Assembly: GCA_015227615.1 (NCBI GenBank)
Contig: JAALGZ010000001.1
Span: forward strand, 744,001-808,000
DNA: 64,000 nt
Reading direction: 5' to 3'
DNA from: Labyrinthula sp. Ha
Taxonomy: Eukaryota; Sar; Bigyra; Labyrinthulida; Labyrinthulaceae
Shown: positions 36,120 through 50,000 of the stretch, one piece after another
Position numbering within the stretch: position 1 is the first letter of the stretch
Layout: each line of letters opens with the position of its first letter
Translations under genes and position numbers: made by a program
Notes under the pieces: generated by a model
What the model saw: the letters and a program-made list of their open reading frames with translations, nothing else
Told to the model about the DNA's origin: nothing
The model's database searches: none

Positions 36120-39100
36120 GTGAACGAGTCTCTTGACTTGAAGGAGAAAATAAGAAATTTCTTCAGTAATAAAAACGATTCTTAACAGGGTCAAGCAGCA
36201 AGATGACGAAAATGAACTTCTCGTAAGTTAGACAAACTTTCTTGCAACTGAAACCAGAAATGTAATCATTGCATGCTTACCCAACTTACCCGCAGGCCTT
36301 ACACAAGCAACACTCCAGATCAAGTTTGGGTCCCAAGAACGCTCATAATAACTAAATTGCATCAGTTAGCAAAGAAAAAACTATTGAAGAGCTCAATTGA
36401 ATAACAAAACTTACGTATCCTACAGCAGCACGCCCAATGACCTAATTAATTGCCGTTTTCATTGTTTGATGAAAGAGTGTCAACCTTACGCAGGCATTAC
36501 CATGGTTTTCTAATCTTTCAATAGTAGGAGTTAAGGATCTTACGCCTATGTCTTGCTGCTGCCCGCAGAGAAAAGCAGAAGAGTCTTCCTCTCTGCATTC
36601 AACAACTTTTATATGTTTCACCTCACAATGTCACAGTTTGGAAACTGCATCCTATAAAGAGGATCTAAAAAAGGTTTTTGTAGATTCGTCAAAAAAAAGT
36701 CTTCATTACAATGAGGAAAATCACATGTTAGAAGGTTAAAATTAAGCAACCGGAAGAAATTTCCCTAACTTAACTTTTTAACGGAAAGCTGTCATGGACC
36801 GTCATCAAAGTGGGCTAATTATTTTTTGACGACCCACCTATCTGCTATGACCTACTTAAGAACTACATAGTCACAAGACTCAATAATGAACAAGGTTGGG
36901 AAGTTTCTACTCTTACTACTTTTAATAACTTTAAAAGCTGAAATATTGCAATTTGGCTTTACTAGATTGGAATAAAGAAAATCCGAAGAGCGCCTAATTT
37001 GACAACTAACAAACCTCCATGCACTATGTATGTGCCCGTACATAGGTGAAGAGCCCTAGCTGAGCTTATTCTTAATAAGGCGATGGTTAAATTTTGTTTA
37101 ATCATAACCTTGCTTCCTTGTAAGCAAAGCAGGCTAAAGATTAATTTCCTAATTGTATCGTTTACCTGATCTGTCGGAACGGAGTTGCAACTACCATGCT
37201 TTTTCTGTATCTACACCAATTGTTATTTCTTTGCAAAAAAGTTATCTAGCTCTCCAGGCTCTAATATATGTTGCACAGTTAGATGAATGCGATGCATTCT
37301 TCTTTTCAAGATTTTACGCAGTTGTATAAATTAAAGTTGCTTGTAGTAGCATCGCGACAAGAAACGGTACCGAAATTTCCAAACCTCCAACGGACCAGAG
37401 TTTATTGTGGTGCTGTTTTAAGCAATCCCGGAGTGCCTTAATTGTTTTGAGTAGCTTCATTGACATATCATTTAAGGATAAGACAACTATTCCCGCACTC
37501 CTGCAGCTCACTCAAACTTAACCACTATCTCACCCCTTACCTGAAAATGCAGCTAGGTTATGGTCAAAAGTCAAGTATTAGCAATACTGGATAATTGGTC
37601 TAACAATTATCGCACATGAATGTCTCCATGCAGAGCACTTTCAAAGAAAAAAGCAAAGATATATGTATATGTGTCAAGATTTGCCGGCGGGATCATTTAG
37701 AAAAAGGTACTCCCTAAGGCTACAGAAAGACATAACTGGATGTTACATGAACTTGGTTAAGCGCCGTTTTGTACCTAGGGGTCAGAGTAGATTGATTGAA
37801 GTTTTATCAGCACATGCTTTACCTACTCTTACTTGTTGAATGATTCTGATTCTTCTCCAACTGTATTGTTTTAGTATTGCTAATCATTAATTCTAAATGT
37901 AGAATGGGACCACATGGCCAAGAGCCAAATAACCAAAAAAAAATTCGTTTTTGTATCTAATGGAAGCCATAAGGAAATGGGTCATGTGGGTCTATTGTGT
38001 ATTGACAATCAAAATAAAATGATAATCATTTCATAATTATTAAAATCGCATTTTTCTTAAAGAAAACAAAGACCTAACGAAAAACCTTTTGGTTGTTACT
38101 TTTTTTACTATAAATCCAAAGGCTAACTACACTCACTCTATTAATTGTTTTAAGGCATACAGTTTGTGTTCCGAAAATCATTTACTCTTAGTAGTTTCAC
38201 TATACTGAAAGCCTGCTATAAAGTATTACCGAAGAGGGTTGTTTCACCTCTTCTGCCTGGTTCAAAGTCAATAACATTTAAAACTATTTCAGTTACTGTG
38301 AGGTTGGGTAAGTTACAGTTAACAGCACCAGATAAGCTATATTCTTCTTTATTTCCACTTTAATACTTTGTGTACATGTTTGTAGCCTTTTATCAAGAAA
38401 TATGTTGCTAGATTTTTCAATCAACGAGTTCATAGCAAAAGAATATGGGTCTTCCAGGCTTAAACTGCGGAAGAAATCTAGAAATATGTTAAGTTTGATA
38501 TCCTGACACCAACTTTGAGATACATGATGTAACAAAAAATTTCATGTAAGACGCTGGCTTCGTAATGGAGATATTTCACCTACTAGCTCAGATGTAAGAA
38601 AGAACCCACCTTTTTTGACGAGATGAGACCCCTTTCAAAAATCTTGTTTGTCCAAGATTTATTGCAAGAGAAACAAAGACCTCAACATTAAAGAAGAAAT
38701 ATATTTATAAAACTAAACTATGGTTCAAATTAAGAATCTAAGCAGTGGAAAGACGCGTGTTAAATTACCTCGAATAAACTAGGAGGGATTGGCACTAGTT
38801 TTGTAGAGACTCATCTACTCTTCCAATCTTCTGGTTTTTATGATTAAAATTGTATGGTAGACTAACCTGAGCTAAGACCTGGCGTTAAAGGAGCTGAGGA
38901 TCTTTGTCCTAACTTAACTACCAAGTCTATGAAAAGTGTGCCAGATGAGCTATCAACTCAAAAAGAAAGAGCACACAGAATAGAATGCGCTGACATTAAG
39001 CTTGCCACGGTAATCCAAAAATGACAAAAGTGAGTAGTATGTGCGGTGTTGAACAATATGTTTGAGGAGCGCGTAGTCTCTTAAATTTTATCTTGGATAT

Positions 39101-39886
39101 ATGACGAATGCTGTTGTAAATATGTTTTGAGATATCCTTTTCGATCATATTATCTTTAAGTTGACTGGCATGATAGTATAAAATAAATTAAAGAAGTTTA
39201 AAAAATAGAACAAGTACGTATATATATGTTGAATGTACTTGTAGATATCTCCTTCTTTGAGATTGTTTTTTATTAAAAAGAGCAGAAAAGCTCTTATATG
39301 GGTCTCGTCTCATGTAAGAGTTTTGTTTTATGTTTTCAAAGACACTTTGTATCAATTCTTGACTTGCTCGCAGAGTAATTATATAAAAAAAAATGTTCTA
39401 ATTGTTTAAACGTTACTCTTCCAAAAATCATATCTTAAGAATTCGTACGATAGTTTCTCCTAATACTACTAATACCATGAAGGTTTCCAAAAGGCTGTTT
39501 TTCAAGACAAACACCAATTTATAAAAGTTTTTCTTTGGATTACATAGGTAAAACTTGGGTAAAATAATACAAATTCATTCATACATCAAATTCATCAACT
39601 TTATACATCAAAACCCTTTGCACTAAAAAAAAACTTAAACTCTTTTCTTTATTAGTTAATATATCATAAATCTCATTCTTTTATTTGAAATATATATTTT
39701 TAAATTCCATTAAACTTTTTCCAAAAGAGGAATATTCTCTCCTTGTCATTCGTGTACTCAATGACCATATTTGTTACCGTTTAAAATCTTGTTAGTATTC
39801 TTGACTCAAAACACATCAGGACAGTCCGTTTTAAGTGACTGTATCCTATTCAAAGAATCATTGTCGATCGAAGCGTAGATCAAATC

Positions 39887-41266
39887 ATGTACTTTTCTAA
39901 TCCATATAACAGCTTCCCAAATACGCCTGAACCAAACTTCTTCCAAAAGAAAATAGAAGACCCTTTTCTCTCCATTTTTCCTGGAATGAAAAGACCTTTC
40001 AAGGCAAGTGCAAAGTTGGACCCACTGGAAGACCTTGACACCGAAACCCTGTTCTCTACATCCAAGGAAGATCCCATTGAAAGAAAGGCAAATGTCAAGA
40101 ATGAAATTTACAGGAAAGAGAAAGAAGAGAATAAACGGTTAAGAGCAGAGAGAACAGACCTTTTGTTCAAAGTGGAAAAACTTGAACAAAAGCTACGAGA
40201 AACAGAGCAAGCTATGAAACCCTTAACACTCAAGGCAGTTCAAGAGAATGAGTTGTTAAGAGAACAACTTGTTGCGTTTGAGAGTTTTTTTCAACAGCTG
40301 CGGTCTCTCAAGAGAGGTACACCTTCTACAACAGGTTTGTTCCGGGAATTAGTTACAGGAGCTGCAACAGATGCAGCAGCAATGGTTGACAGCTTGATGT
40401 CGCAATCTGTGCGTCAAGAATGGGTGCCGTCGAGAATAAATAGCAACTGGTTTACTTTTCTCCAACCAGAGGATAACCTACGAGTACTCTTCAATAAGAA
40501 ATCTGCAGGAAATAATAAGCAAATTAGAATCGAGTTAGCGTTGCCGAACAGAAACGCGGCAGATATAGCTGCGGCGTATTTTAAGCTTTGGAGCGAAGCT
40601 AATATCTACACTCAGGTATTTGGTATTGACTATCCATCTCCAAGAGGTGTGAATAGAGTGGCTTGTAACAGAAATGAGTTAACAGATGAAGATGTTAATG
40701 TGTTTGGAGCCTGGATAATGGAGTCTCCACCGAAACCTTATAACACAACTGTTTGGGACCACGTTATTATTCAGAAACGACGTAAAGCAGTTCTGAGCAC
40801 CTTGCTTCTTCCTAAGGAGAAGTCTCCTAATGCGGGATTAGCTGCTCCGAAGAGAGTGATTGCGATACAAACTAGGAATGGAAGAAAGCTAGCTGATAGA
40901 AAGTTGAGAAACAGACTTGTGCAAGAAGAGTATCAATCATTTGGCGTGGTTGATGCTCATATTTTAGCTAGATCCACTTGTCTTCATACAAAGTCTCTTC
41001 GACAAAATGCTTCAGAGCACATAGGAATAACTAAAAACAATAAAGTTAAAGACATTGAGGCCGCTCTCACAGAAGGTATCGTTTGCTGGGATGAGCATAC
41101 CACAGCCGGAAAAACTGCGCGCTTATCTATTGTAATAGATGCGCCTCAGGATGTCGGATTCTTGGCAATGCCAGGAGTTAACTCCATTGTTTCTGCAAAT
41201 GGGGCATTGACAAGATATTATAGCAAAATCATTGACAGATACTTTGGGTTGGTGTATTCTTTATGA
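39887..41266 (+). CDS. Coiled-coil protein with START-like C-terminal half
   Basis: 459 aa, no intron, clear ATG. Residues ~65-150 form a charged heptad-type coiled coil with regularly spaced Leu; it lacks the Asn/Arg signature of a true bZIP basic region. The remaining ~300 residues look like a folded domain, with stretches such as RIELALPNRNAADIAAAYF and a near-terminal GIVCWDE, then LSIVIDAP. This recalls the START-like (lipid-transfer fold) proteins with N-terminal coiled coils that are abundant in oomycetes, but I recognise the similarity only in general layout. Ligand and location unknown. It converges on the Timeless gene (159 bp between stops). Confidence 0.6.
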   Translation: MYFSNPYNSFPNTPEPNFFQKKIEDPFLSIFPGMKRPFKASAKLDPLEDLDTETLFSTSKEDPIERKANVKNEIYRKEKEENKRLRAERTDLLFKVEKLEQKLRETEQAMKPLTLKAVQENELLREQLVAFESFFQQLRSLKRGTPSTTGLFRELVTGAATDAAAMVDSLMSQSVRQEWVPSRINSNWFTFLQPEDNLRVLFNKKSAGNNKQIRIELALPNRNAADIAAAYFKLWSEANIYTQVFGIDYPSPRGVNRVACNRNELTDEDVNVFGAWIMESPPKPYNTTVWDHVIIQKRRKAVLSTLLLPKEKSPNAGLAAPKRVIAIQTRNGRKLADRKLRNRLVQEEYQSFGVVDAHILARSTCLHTKSLRQNASEHIGITKNNKVKDIEAALTEGIVCWDEHTTAGKTARLSIVIDAPQDVGFLAMPGVNSIVSANGALTRYYSKIIDRYFGLVYSL

Positions 41267-41425
41267 GATATGTATTCTTTTTTACAAGAGTTCGTTTGTA
41301 TGTTCTTATTGAACAGTTTTGTATGTACTAATTTATTTTTAGAGAGTTAAGTAAAGCTTACACTCTCCATGACTATTGTTTTTTCTGTGGGGAAAATTAA
41401 GTTCAATCTAGTATTCAGTTTCAGA

Positions 41426-43836
41426 TTAAACAAACTCATTCTCATCCTCAGAATCATAAATAACTCTAGGCCCTTCCTTCTCCTCATCATCTTTTTCAAC
41501 CTCCTGCACAGCATCCTCAAGTTCCTTTTCCTCATAAACAGGATCAACCTCCTTCTCTATACTAGGTTGAAGGGAATTCTCTTCCAAGCAAAGATTTGCA
41601 GTTCTTTGTCTCCAAAATAGAATCTCTACGTATGCGAGAGATCCAACTCCATTCTTACTACTTGCAACCTCAAAAAAACTCTTCACTAAATCCTCCACAA
41701 GTTCCTTAAGTTCAGAGTGGACTTCAACCTTTGTGCTCTTCAAGTATCGTCGATACACATCGAAAAACACAACATGCCAAAGAAAGCCTTTGCCTTGCTT
41801 GCACAAGAGCAAAAGCAAATGATAAAGTGCAGTATATACCTCTCGCCCATGGAGTTGACTAGTAGGGAAAATCTGCGGATCAAGTACTCTGACAATATTA
41901 TATACTGTTTGAAAGTTCAGCAATTTACGCACCCAAGGACCAAGTTGCAACGCAACCTCTCTTGTAATAACTTCTCTCTGATTAATTTCTTTTTTATTTT
42001 CTACATCTTCATGACTGGCAATGAAATCCTCAACGTTCTCATGCTCTGTAACTTTCTGAATCATATCCAAACTTTTTTCTTTAGACCATGAATTGAGGAT
42101 CTCATCTCTCTTCAACTGCTCTAATACCTGTTCTTTTTCATTTAGAAGATCTTGGTGCTGCTTAATAACCTCAACAAAAGCCTCAAGCTCAGCTTTAGGG
42201 GCTTTATCCAGGTTCTTTTCCTTTACCTTGATACTTCTGTGGATAGTTTTTCTTATCAAAGTGCCTTTAGTGGAATTATCTTCTACAATGAACAACACTT
42301 TCGATAATAAAGTAACCAAGTTCAAGAGAGCAGATTTTGAACTACCTGCTAATGAATACTCTCTAACTAGAATAAATACTACATTTAGAAAATCAATGTC
42401 ATAGAAAACAGAACTCCGCAGAGCATTATATGTTTGTTTTTCCTTTTCGTTTTTAGAAGCTGAAAGAGCTTCTAACATTTGCAGCATTGAGTTGAGGGTT
42501 CGAAGACAGATTTCTACTTTTAAAGTCTCTTTTCTTTCGTGAAACTCATTCAAGTGTTTCAAAACTGTTTTAAAACTCCAGATATCCATAGAAACAAAAA
42601 TTCCTTTTTTTGTTATATTGATATTGTTGCCATCTAAGTTTAATCTCTCCGCATCTAAACAAAAGCTGGAAACATTAAAAAACCAAAGAAGTTGTTCTTC
42701 ATCTAATTTTTCTGAAGCAACTTTTCTTTTCAAGGATGTAAAAAGCTTTGCATAGGTTTCATCCAACAAATTTCTAGTGCTACTTTTCAGAAACTCAAAG
42801 TTAACTTCATCGAAAGCATTTGTTTGGCGTCTTACAATTTCAGCTATTTCAGTAAAACTCAACTTTTGCTCATCTACTTTAGTTTTTCTTTTCTTTGCTT
42901 TACTTTCTGTGTACATTGATTGTTGTGTTCTTTTCATCCCTGGTAAACCAGAATAAACTCTACTCTTTGAACTCATCATTGCTTTATAGTTTATTCTAGG
43001 TGTTGATGTTTGATTTGGAAGTAATTTATATGCAGAAATTGTTCTATACATTTCGTTGTAAATTTCCAGTAACAAAGTATCATACTTTGATATTTCTCGA
43101 GTTGACAAAGATGACAGGACTATTTCAAAAACATCTATAACTTTATCTTCGAATATTCTCTTTAGAAAATTAGTGTGAATAAATGTTTCACCCATTAAAT
43201 TATGAGTCACTTTTGCTCGTAAAACATCTGTATCCGTTATGTAATCTTTAACGGTTAGCATGTTTCTTAGTAGCCATAGAAATAGTTCCGTTAAACTATC
43301 TTGTTTAGCCGTTTGATTTGGATTGATTAACTCGTCTTTAAGTAAGTTTGCCAGAGAAAGAAAAACGTTTGGTTGAGAAAGGAGTTTCTTTAACTTTAGT
43401 AGACCCTGTTGGCGAATAGAAATGATTCTCTAAAATTTAATGGAATAAAAGAATTACATCATTTTGAGATAAAGGCATCGAGACAAGCACAAGAAGCTTA
43501 AATGCTTCTTTTTTCAGTTCAATCTCTGCGTTTTCTAAACTTTAAAATAAAAAAAAACGATCCACGGGCAAGAAAAGCAAGGACTTCTGGAAACCTTGAT
43601 TGAAGTAGAATTTGAGCTATATTTATAGATTGGAAAGATTTACAAGTAGGTTTAACCTTTTTAGTGTACTCCGTAGATAAGAGCTTTCTAATTTTCTTTA
43701 ATGATCGAAAACATTTCTCATGCTGAACGAAAGTAGAGTCACATTCATGGGTGCCTTTGTAAACCCATGTTCCTAGATTTTGTATTAGAATCGACACTGA
43801 GCGTCTATATTTAAGATATTCTTTGTCATTATTCAT
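41426..43836 (-). CDS. TIMELESS: Timeless/Tof1/Swi1 replication-fork protection protein (spliced)
   Basis: Three exons: 43566-43836, 43458-43534 and 41426-43429; two tiny introns join them in frame to 783 aa. The joined N-terminal part (NIAQILLQSRFPEVLAFLA, QNAEIELKKEAFKLLVL and LWLLRNMLT) has the helical-repeat pattern of the Timeless domain, followed by the SSKSRVYSGLPGMKR stretch that corresponds to the conserved HSRFGG loop. A basic segment (KAKKRKTK), more helices and an acidic tail follow. Family members act with Tipin at stalled forks, coupling helicase and polymerase and supporting S-phase checkpoint and cohesion. The protein is shorter than human Timeless. The start at 43836 is uncertain because family-like sequence continues upstream (see findings). 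Confidence 0.85.
43430..43457 (-). other. 28-nt intron 2 of Timeless
   Basis: On the minus strand it begins GTAATTC and ends AAATTTTAG. It contains an in-frame stop if read through; removal joins SMPLSQND to RIISIRQQG within a conserved helical stretch. Confidence 0.85.
43535..43565 (-). other. 31-nt intron 1 of Timeless
   Basis: On the minus strand it begins GTGGATC, contains a run of T and ends AAAGTTTAG. Removal joins FPEVLAFLA to QNAEIELKKEAF and restores the expected helix. The GTGG 5' end is less typical than in the other tiny introns. Confidence 0.8.
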
Positions 43837-46800
43837 CTTTTGCGGAAAAGGCAAAAAACCGTTAGCGTTAAGCGTTTGTTGTAATGAGCTCCGGTGGTAA
43901 TGCCATTTTGTGATATATGAGATTATACACAATTTCCTATTCTTATTGGTTGCCGTTGAATTGATGATGGTTAACTAAAAACAAATGTTTATAACTCCCC
44001 TTTCAAGTACTTTAATAATATCCTCTGACCTAATGACAAAAATATTAACCTATCGTAACCTGCGTACATTGATTTAGTTTAGTATAAACTTGCTGTAAGC
44101 TGCAATCGTGATGTGATTCATGAGAAGTAGACCCCCGTCTCCAGAAAAGGATTTTTAACCCTTGCATATCCTTTATTAAATCTATAATGCCTGTATGATA
44201 CTTTTAACCTGTTTCAAGTTAATACATGTGTTAATTTTTTGATTCGACGTATTTCGTTTTTTGCATATCTTAGGCATAAACTCAACTGGTGCAGTTGCAC
44301 GCCTTAGTTAATTCATGTGGAGAGCTTTGGTTAGGAGTTCTTGTTGCTTGGTTTGTGTTTCATCATACCCGGTCGCCATCTCGATCTACAATTTAAGTAT
44401 AACTCCTACGTTGGCACATTTTCGAGGTTGTGTTACTGCGTTGACCTCGAGATGGTACAGGTAATACAACAACTTCTATAGTTACCTCTGATTACAGTAA
44501 ATGGTTTGTGAAACTGGTTACGCTGTTTGATAGGTTACCAGCTGTGAGTACATCTGACAGAGGCATTACTTTTGCCGTGAATAGTTTGATTTGAACTTCG
44601 TGTTTTGATTCTTAATTGTTAAAAGAAGCTTTCCGAAAAACATAACCAATCTCCAAGCGTTTGTTATAGAGTTTTGACCTATATCACGTCCTCGGTATTG
44701 ATTAAAAGATTTCTTGAATGTGCCTAGGTGCAACTACTTTAGCTTTTTACAATTTCAAGTCGAATGCCTTCCATAAATTATATTTATTATTTTAAGCCTG
44801 AATTACTATGGTGGTTATGGACTTATACAAATATTTGACCAGGAGCATGTTGTGGTACACAAGAAATTAAATTAGATAAGGGTAATTAGCCCCAAACACT
44901 AGATAAGTGATATGCGAGAACAAAAAAAAGAGTAGAAGATTACTGAAACGGACCATGCAAAGGAAAGTAACAAAATCATTATATTGATTTCCTAATTACT
45001 TTTGCCACGATAGTCTAACCCATTGTATATTTAATTCTTCGTTTCGTTATTCTTGAATATATATTTTTATCGGGATGTGGAATGTCCCATAAATCATACT
45101 GAAATTCCTGGAGGAGCACATGAAAGAAGGTGTATGGCAGCGTAATGTCTTATGATGTTGATAAGAACAAAATTTCTCAACTTTAGAGTTTCATAGTTCT
45201 TTTCCGTTGATTTCCTGTTTATGTTTGAGTTGAAGCTCATTGTTCAAAGGTCCTTAGCAAGTTTTTATTCATCTATAGTGGCTTCATATTGGTAACTGGG
45301 GTTTCATGGAAGATGATTTATATTGCTTTATTATTACTGAATGAGCGAAATGTTAACTTGTTTCACTGTTGCCATAAGAACGCAGAGGGTTTTGATAATT
45401 TTTTCCATAGCTGGCGACTTGCTGATTTTAACAACTAAATTGACAAATTGAGGCAGTAAATGAAAAACTATGATTTTAAGAAATATCAAAATAGTAACTG
45501 AATGCTCAAAATAGCACAAAGTTTACCCTACTTATCACCAAGTCCTTTCCAACCAAAGTTTTATATTACTTGTATTTTCTTTGTAGTAAATATATAGGGG
45601 TCTTTCTTTTGACTAGAATAAAATATTTAAATCACAAGAACACTGCAACAAAGAAATTGATACTGACTTGTATAACGTCAATTCAAATGAAATTACTATA
45701 TGTACGGTAAGTAATTTAGCCAATCGCGAGTAAGATTCCTCATAAACATTGAAGCGTAGCCTTTACCACATGCATTTTTTTTTATCTTAATGGCTTCCGT
45801 ATTATGAGCAATAGTAGTTTGAACAGAAAATCTTGGTTTAATTCTTAAACTCTCTATTAATGAAGTTTAATCTAAGTGTTAGTAAAAACATCCTTGTTAC
45901 TATGTACGAAAACTTAATTGCTTTGTTTCGCTAATAATAGAATGAACATTAGTAATAATTCTGTGGCTAGCCTACATCATTAATGCAGGGAGCAGTTAAT
46001 AAGTGTGTACAGTATCTTAAATGAAAAACAATTAAAACCTGGAATGTGATAGCATTTACGTATTTTGATAACAGCCTAGCTATAAAAGATACGGTTTCTG
46101 GAAATGTTATTAATTAAAGACGTGTATGCGATATACAGTATTTTTCTTGTTACTCTTACCTTAAACACCAAGATGGTGCCACTCAAAAGTATTCTCTAAT
46201 TAAAAAAATATCCATTTTGAATGCCAAGAAGAATTACAATGTTGAAGAAATACTTGTCTGCTCAAATTAGTAGATACTTACAATATATGATATCTCATTT
46301 AACGCAGCAATATGAATTATGCTTGGCGGCAAACAACGCGTATTTGACCTGTAGATGGTAACCATCTGCTGTTACCAGACGGACTCTTTCTTTGTGTGTA
46401 ACTAAACTACCAATATTCTTAACAAAAAATATTTTTATGAATTGATCCCAATCTAATGACTTTTTTCTCAAAACTTGAAAGATGTCCATGGCTTCAAGAG
46501 TTGATGCTGATATTCATCACTGCGATGGTCGACAAACCAGAAACATATAGATACGTTCCTTATATATGGACATTTAGCCAATAGATATGGTGGCGTACCC
46601 GTATATAAAATTGCCTTTAGGGAATAATATTGATTAAAGGTATACTTTTCTGCAATATGCAATCAATGTTGCTTTTCTTATTTCTGGCAAAACAAACATG
46701 CGAAATAATAGGGATGAAACTCTCTTTATATTTGGAGTACAAATATCAGGATTTTATTATCTCCTCGCAGTCTGATCTTCAGCATTATTTTTATTCGAGA

Positions 46801-47057
46801 TCTTTTAGAGACGTAAGACTAAGTAAAATAACTAGAACTCTTAATATGATTAATTAACCTTCATAACAAATATTATATCGTCTTTGTAAACAAAATATAT
46901 ACTCAGTAGAGGCAAAGTTAAGGATACAACAGATATACAAAAGTAACAGCAAGCATTAAAATGTAAATTCCAAGCTGCGATAGATGCAAGGCTGAGGCCA
47001 ACACCATTAAAGCCTAAGACATCAAGTGAGGAGCATATATGTTTATTGGGATACTGT
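43837..47057. other. Gene-free stretch between Timeless and UBR1
   Basis: The first ~100 bp upstream of 43836 contain Timeless-like coding sequence in a shifted arrangement (see findings). Beyond that, frames are closed and no RNA gene or repeat family is recognised. Small ORFs at 46295-46857 on both strands have no features and overlap one another. Confidence 0.55.
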
Positions 47058-50000
47058 TCAAATTGCTTCTAGAGTAACAAGTCGCCGTCTGCCCAAAACA
47101 GAGCGAGGATTAACTCTAACCTGGTTGGCCACAAAGGATATGTTTTCACCTTCAGCATACATCTTTTCTAATTTACGGTAACCCATAGTATCTAAGGACA
47201 AAGGCTTGCCCCTCTTTAAACCAACATCCGTTTCACCATGACTGTCTTCATAGGGTGCTTCTCCAGTAACTAGTGTAATGACTTCAGATAGGGTTCTCGT
47301 TTCTTCATAAAGCATAGCGCCGTGAATTAACTGGCAACTTGAAACCGATAGAAAGGGTGCAGAACAACCATGCTTGAAGTGTGCTTTTAATTTATTGTAT
47401 CTCATTGAAGGGTTGCAACAGGGAGCCTTCAGGCAGAATGATGCACCGCAGCGCAAGCACAAAACAGGAAGTTCAGCGGCCTTGAGCGATTGCGAGCAAG
47501 TTCCCTGTTTCAGAGCAATTTCATAAAGATCTTCAAAGTTTGTTGGCAACTCTAACAATCCATGGAAGAGAGAGTCATCAATACTTGCAGCTGGAGCATG
47601 GATTCTTCCAACAAATGTTTCAATGGCTGTGTTCTGGATGAACAGACTCTCGTTACACTGGATATTCTCTCCACTATATGTAGCAGTATGGGTAAAAGGA
47701 AGAACCCCTGGGTTATGACAAAGCCAAGCACCAAGCCAGCTTTCTATCAACATGACAGAAATGGAATCTTCTGTAACCTTCTGAGGCAAAGGCAACCCAA
47801 TAAAACTCCATATAGATTCCAGTTGGTTTTCTCCCTTTTCTATCCTCCTAGGATCAAGACTTTTGTCAACAAGACAGAGAAAGACCAGAGCCTTTTTTAA
47901 AAACATACACAAGCGCTCAGTAACAAAGGCCAACTGACCGGGGCGCATGCTATAGGTATTCTCAGCAATATTCAAGCCAACCTGAGATAGTCGCTCTTTG
48001 GAGTAAATTTTAGAACAACAAAACTTCCAAACAATTTCCAACGATTCACGAAACTGACTAGATACCCGTTCTGATTGAATAAAACCATTAAGAACCTTTT
48101 CTTTACCTAGCCATGTGGCCTTCCTTGTAGCGCGAGCAACTGCGCTAACAAGACATGCTAGTGACAATGAACGCACTATATCGATCACAGAGTTTCTGTT
48201 TTCAGCATTTAAGCTTCCATATAGCATCGTGAGCACAAGAAAATAATCATCTATGTCTAGTAAACTACCATGTTTCCATAATCTTTGCACCACTAAATTT
48301 TGATCTATCTTTTTATTTAGTTCCAAATATTTTAGTATCTCCGAATCCGACTTTGCTGTTAAGTCGAGTTCATTCAACTCGACCAGGATATCAGATCGAT
48401 ACACTTCCTTGGCGTATATGCAATCTCCTGCAGCAGAGCACACAATTTTGCCGACGTTAGATCTGGTAAAGCTTGTTTTGAAGGCCAAGTGCGAAAAAGG
48501 GTGCTGCTTAAACCCCAAAGGTTGTCTATCCTGGATTAAACTCTGCACATTATGTTCGTTTCGTGTTTCTGGCCTGCATATAGTTTCCTCCAACTTGAAG
48601 CCCGCATACTGTTCAGTATAGTCTAGACCTTGCCCAGTCACTAGCATACAAATTAAAGGCAATGAGAACATATTGCTTGGATTAAACAACTCTTCAGAAC
48701 ACAAATCCTTCAGGAAATTAATGAAAGAAAGCCTTTTTGGCGAAACTGATGACGTCTTATGGTTTTGTTGACTGATTCTTGCTTTTAGATGAAAGCAGCC
48801 TTCAACAAAAACTTTCTTATGCTTCGCTAAATAGTGAAAGCTTTCGAAACATGTGTCGAAAACAGATTCTAGATAGGATTTTAACGAGAAAAAAAGTTTC
48901 TTCCGGCGCCAAAAGATTACGTGTAGGAAATCATCAGCTTCAACATAATGTCTTACAGTAGAGGTAAATGCAACGAAGTATGAAAATAGACAGTGAAGGA
49001 GAGTGCTCGGTTCCATTTCTCTAAAATATCCTCTATGGTGGGGTATTCCTCTCAAGGAAGAGTAGCGTCGCCCCAATATAAGTCCAAGCTGTTGCCTAAT
49101 CTCAACAGTATCTGCTGACAACAATGCCTCCTCGTCAAATTTACGTGGCTGGAGGAGCACCCTCCACAAATTTAGTGGCTTTGAATCGAATGATAGTTCA
49201 AAAGAGTTAGTAACACCTGAATGAGAACGCAGCATTGGAGATTCTGATAATTGATGCACAATAGGGTATATATAAGATACGACCTCATGCCAGGACTTTA
49301 AGGAGAAAGCATTATTTACAAAACGAGTGTGAGCTTCGTTAGCCAAGAGTGGAACTTTTCCTACGCAAGGGTTCTTACAAACTGGGCAATCAAAACTCAA
49401 CCCTTTGTAAACCCTAATATTCGAAACTAATGTCTTGGCCCTAGTATAGCCCTCAAGACAGGATACGTGAAAAGAGTGACCACAGAAAAGAATTTTGGGA
49501 TGTAAAGAGTTCGCCTCGGCAGTTTCGGAAAGATAAGCTAGAACAGAATCGCCATTTTGTGTCTCCAAGAGAGGTTTGAGTACGTCTGGTATGTTGGCAT
49601 ACTTCTCAGAGTTGGTTCCCGCTTCTTCTTCTGAGCCGCTGGAGGCTTCTCCCAATAATCCATTTTGGAGAATTATTTCACCTAGGCTCTCAGCATTGAA
49701 ACCTTCACGCAGAGTTCTGAACATATTTTGAATTTCAGACAAACGGCGCCTTTGCTGCGTAACAAAGTTTTGCTGGCTAAATCTAGGTGGTGGCCGCCTC
49801 TTGAACAAAAAAGGTCTCGGAGGGAGCTCAGTTCCATGAGAATTATGAAGAGCTGTGTCCCATGCTGTGTGATAAACAGTTACCACCTGACACAAGGTTT
49901 TTTCACCTGTATAGCCTTCTCGACATAAGCTACATGTCATATCAGTTGATGCTGAGGAAACATCCAAGTTTTCAGCGACCTGAGCACCAATGGATTTTTG

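Larger units (their letters stand above)
33975..39886. other. Gene-poor stretch with small islands
   Basis: No complete gene recognised. A relatively GC-rich island at about 34540-34740 carries a short coding-like segment (listed separately). A stem-loop lies at 36078-36119. The word AACCAAGAATCT occurs twice, at 34785 and 34989, with loosely similar flanks. The rest is AT-rich and densely stopped in all frames. The final few hundred bases precede the coiled-coil gene and are very A/T-rich, as a promoter or leader would be. Confidence 0.55.
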
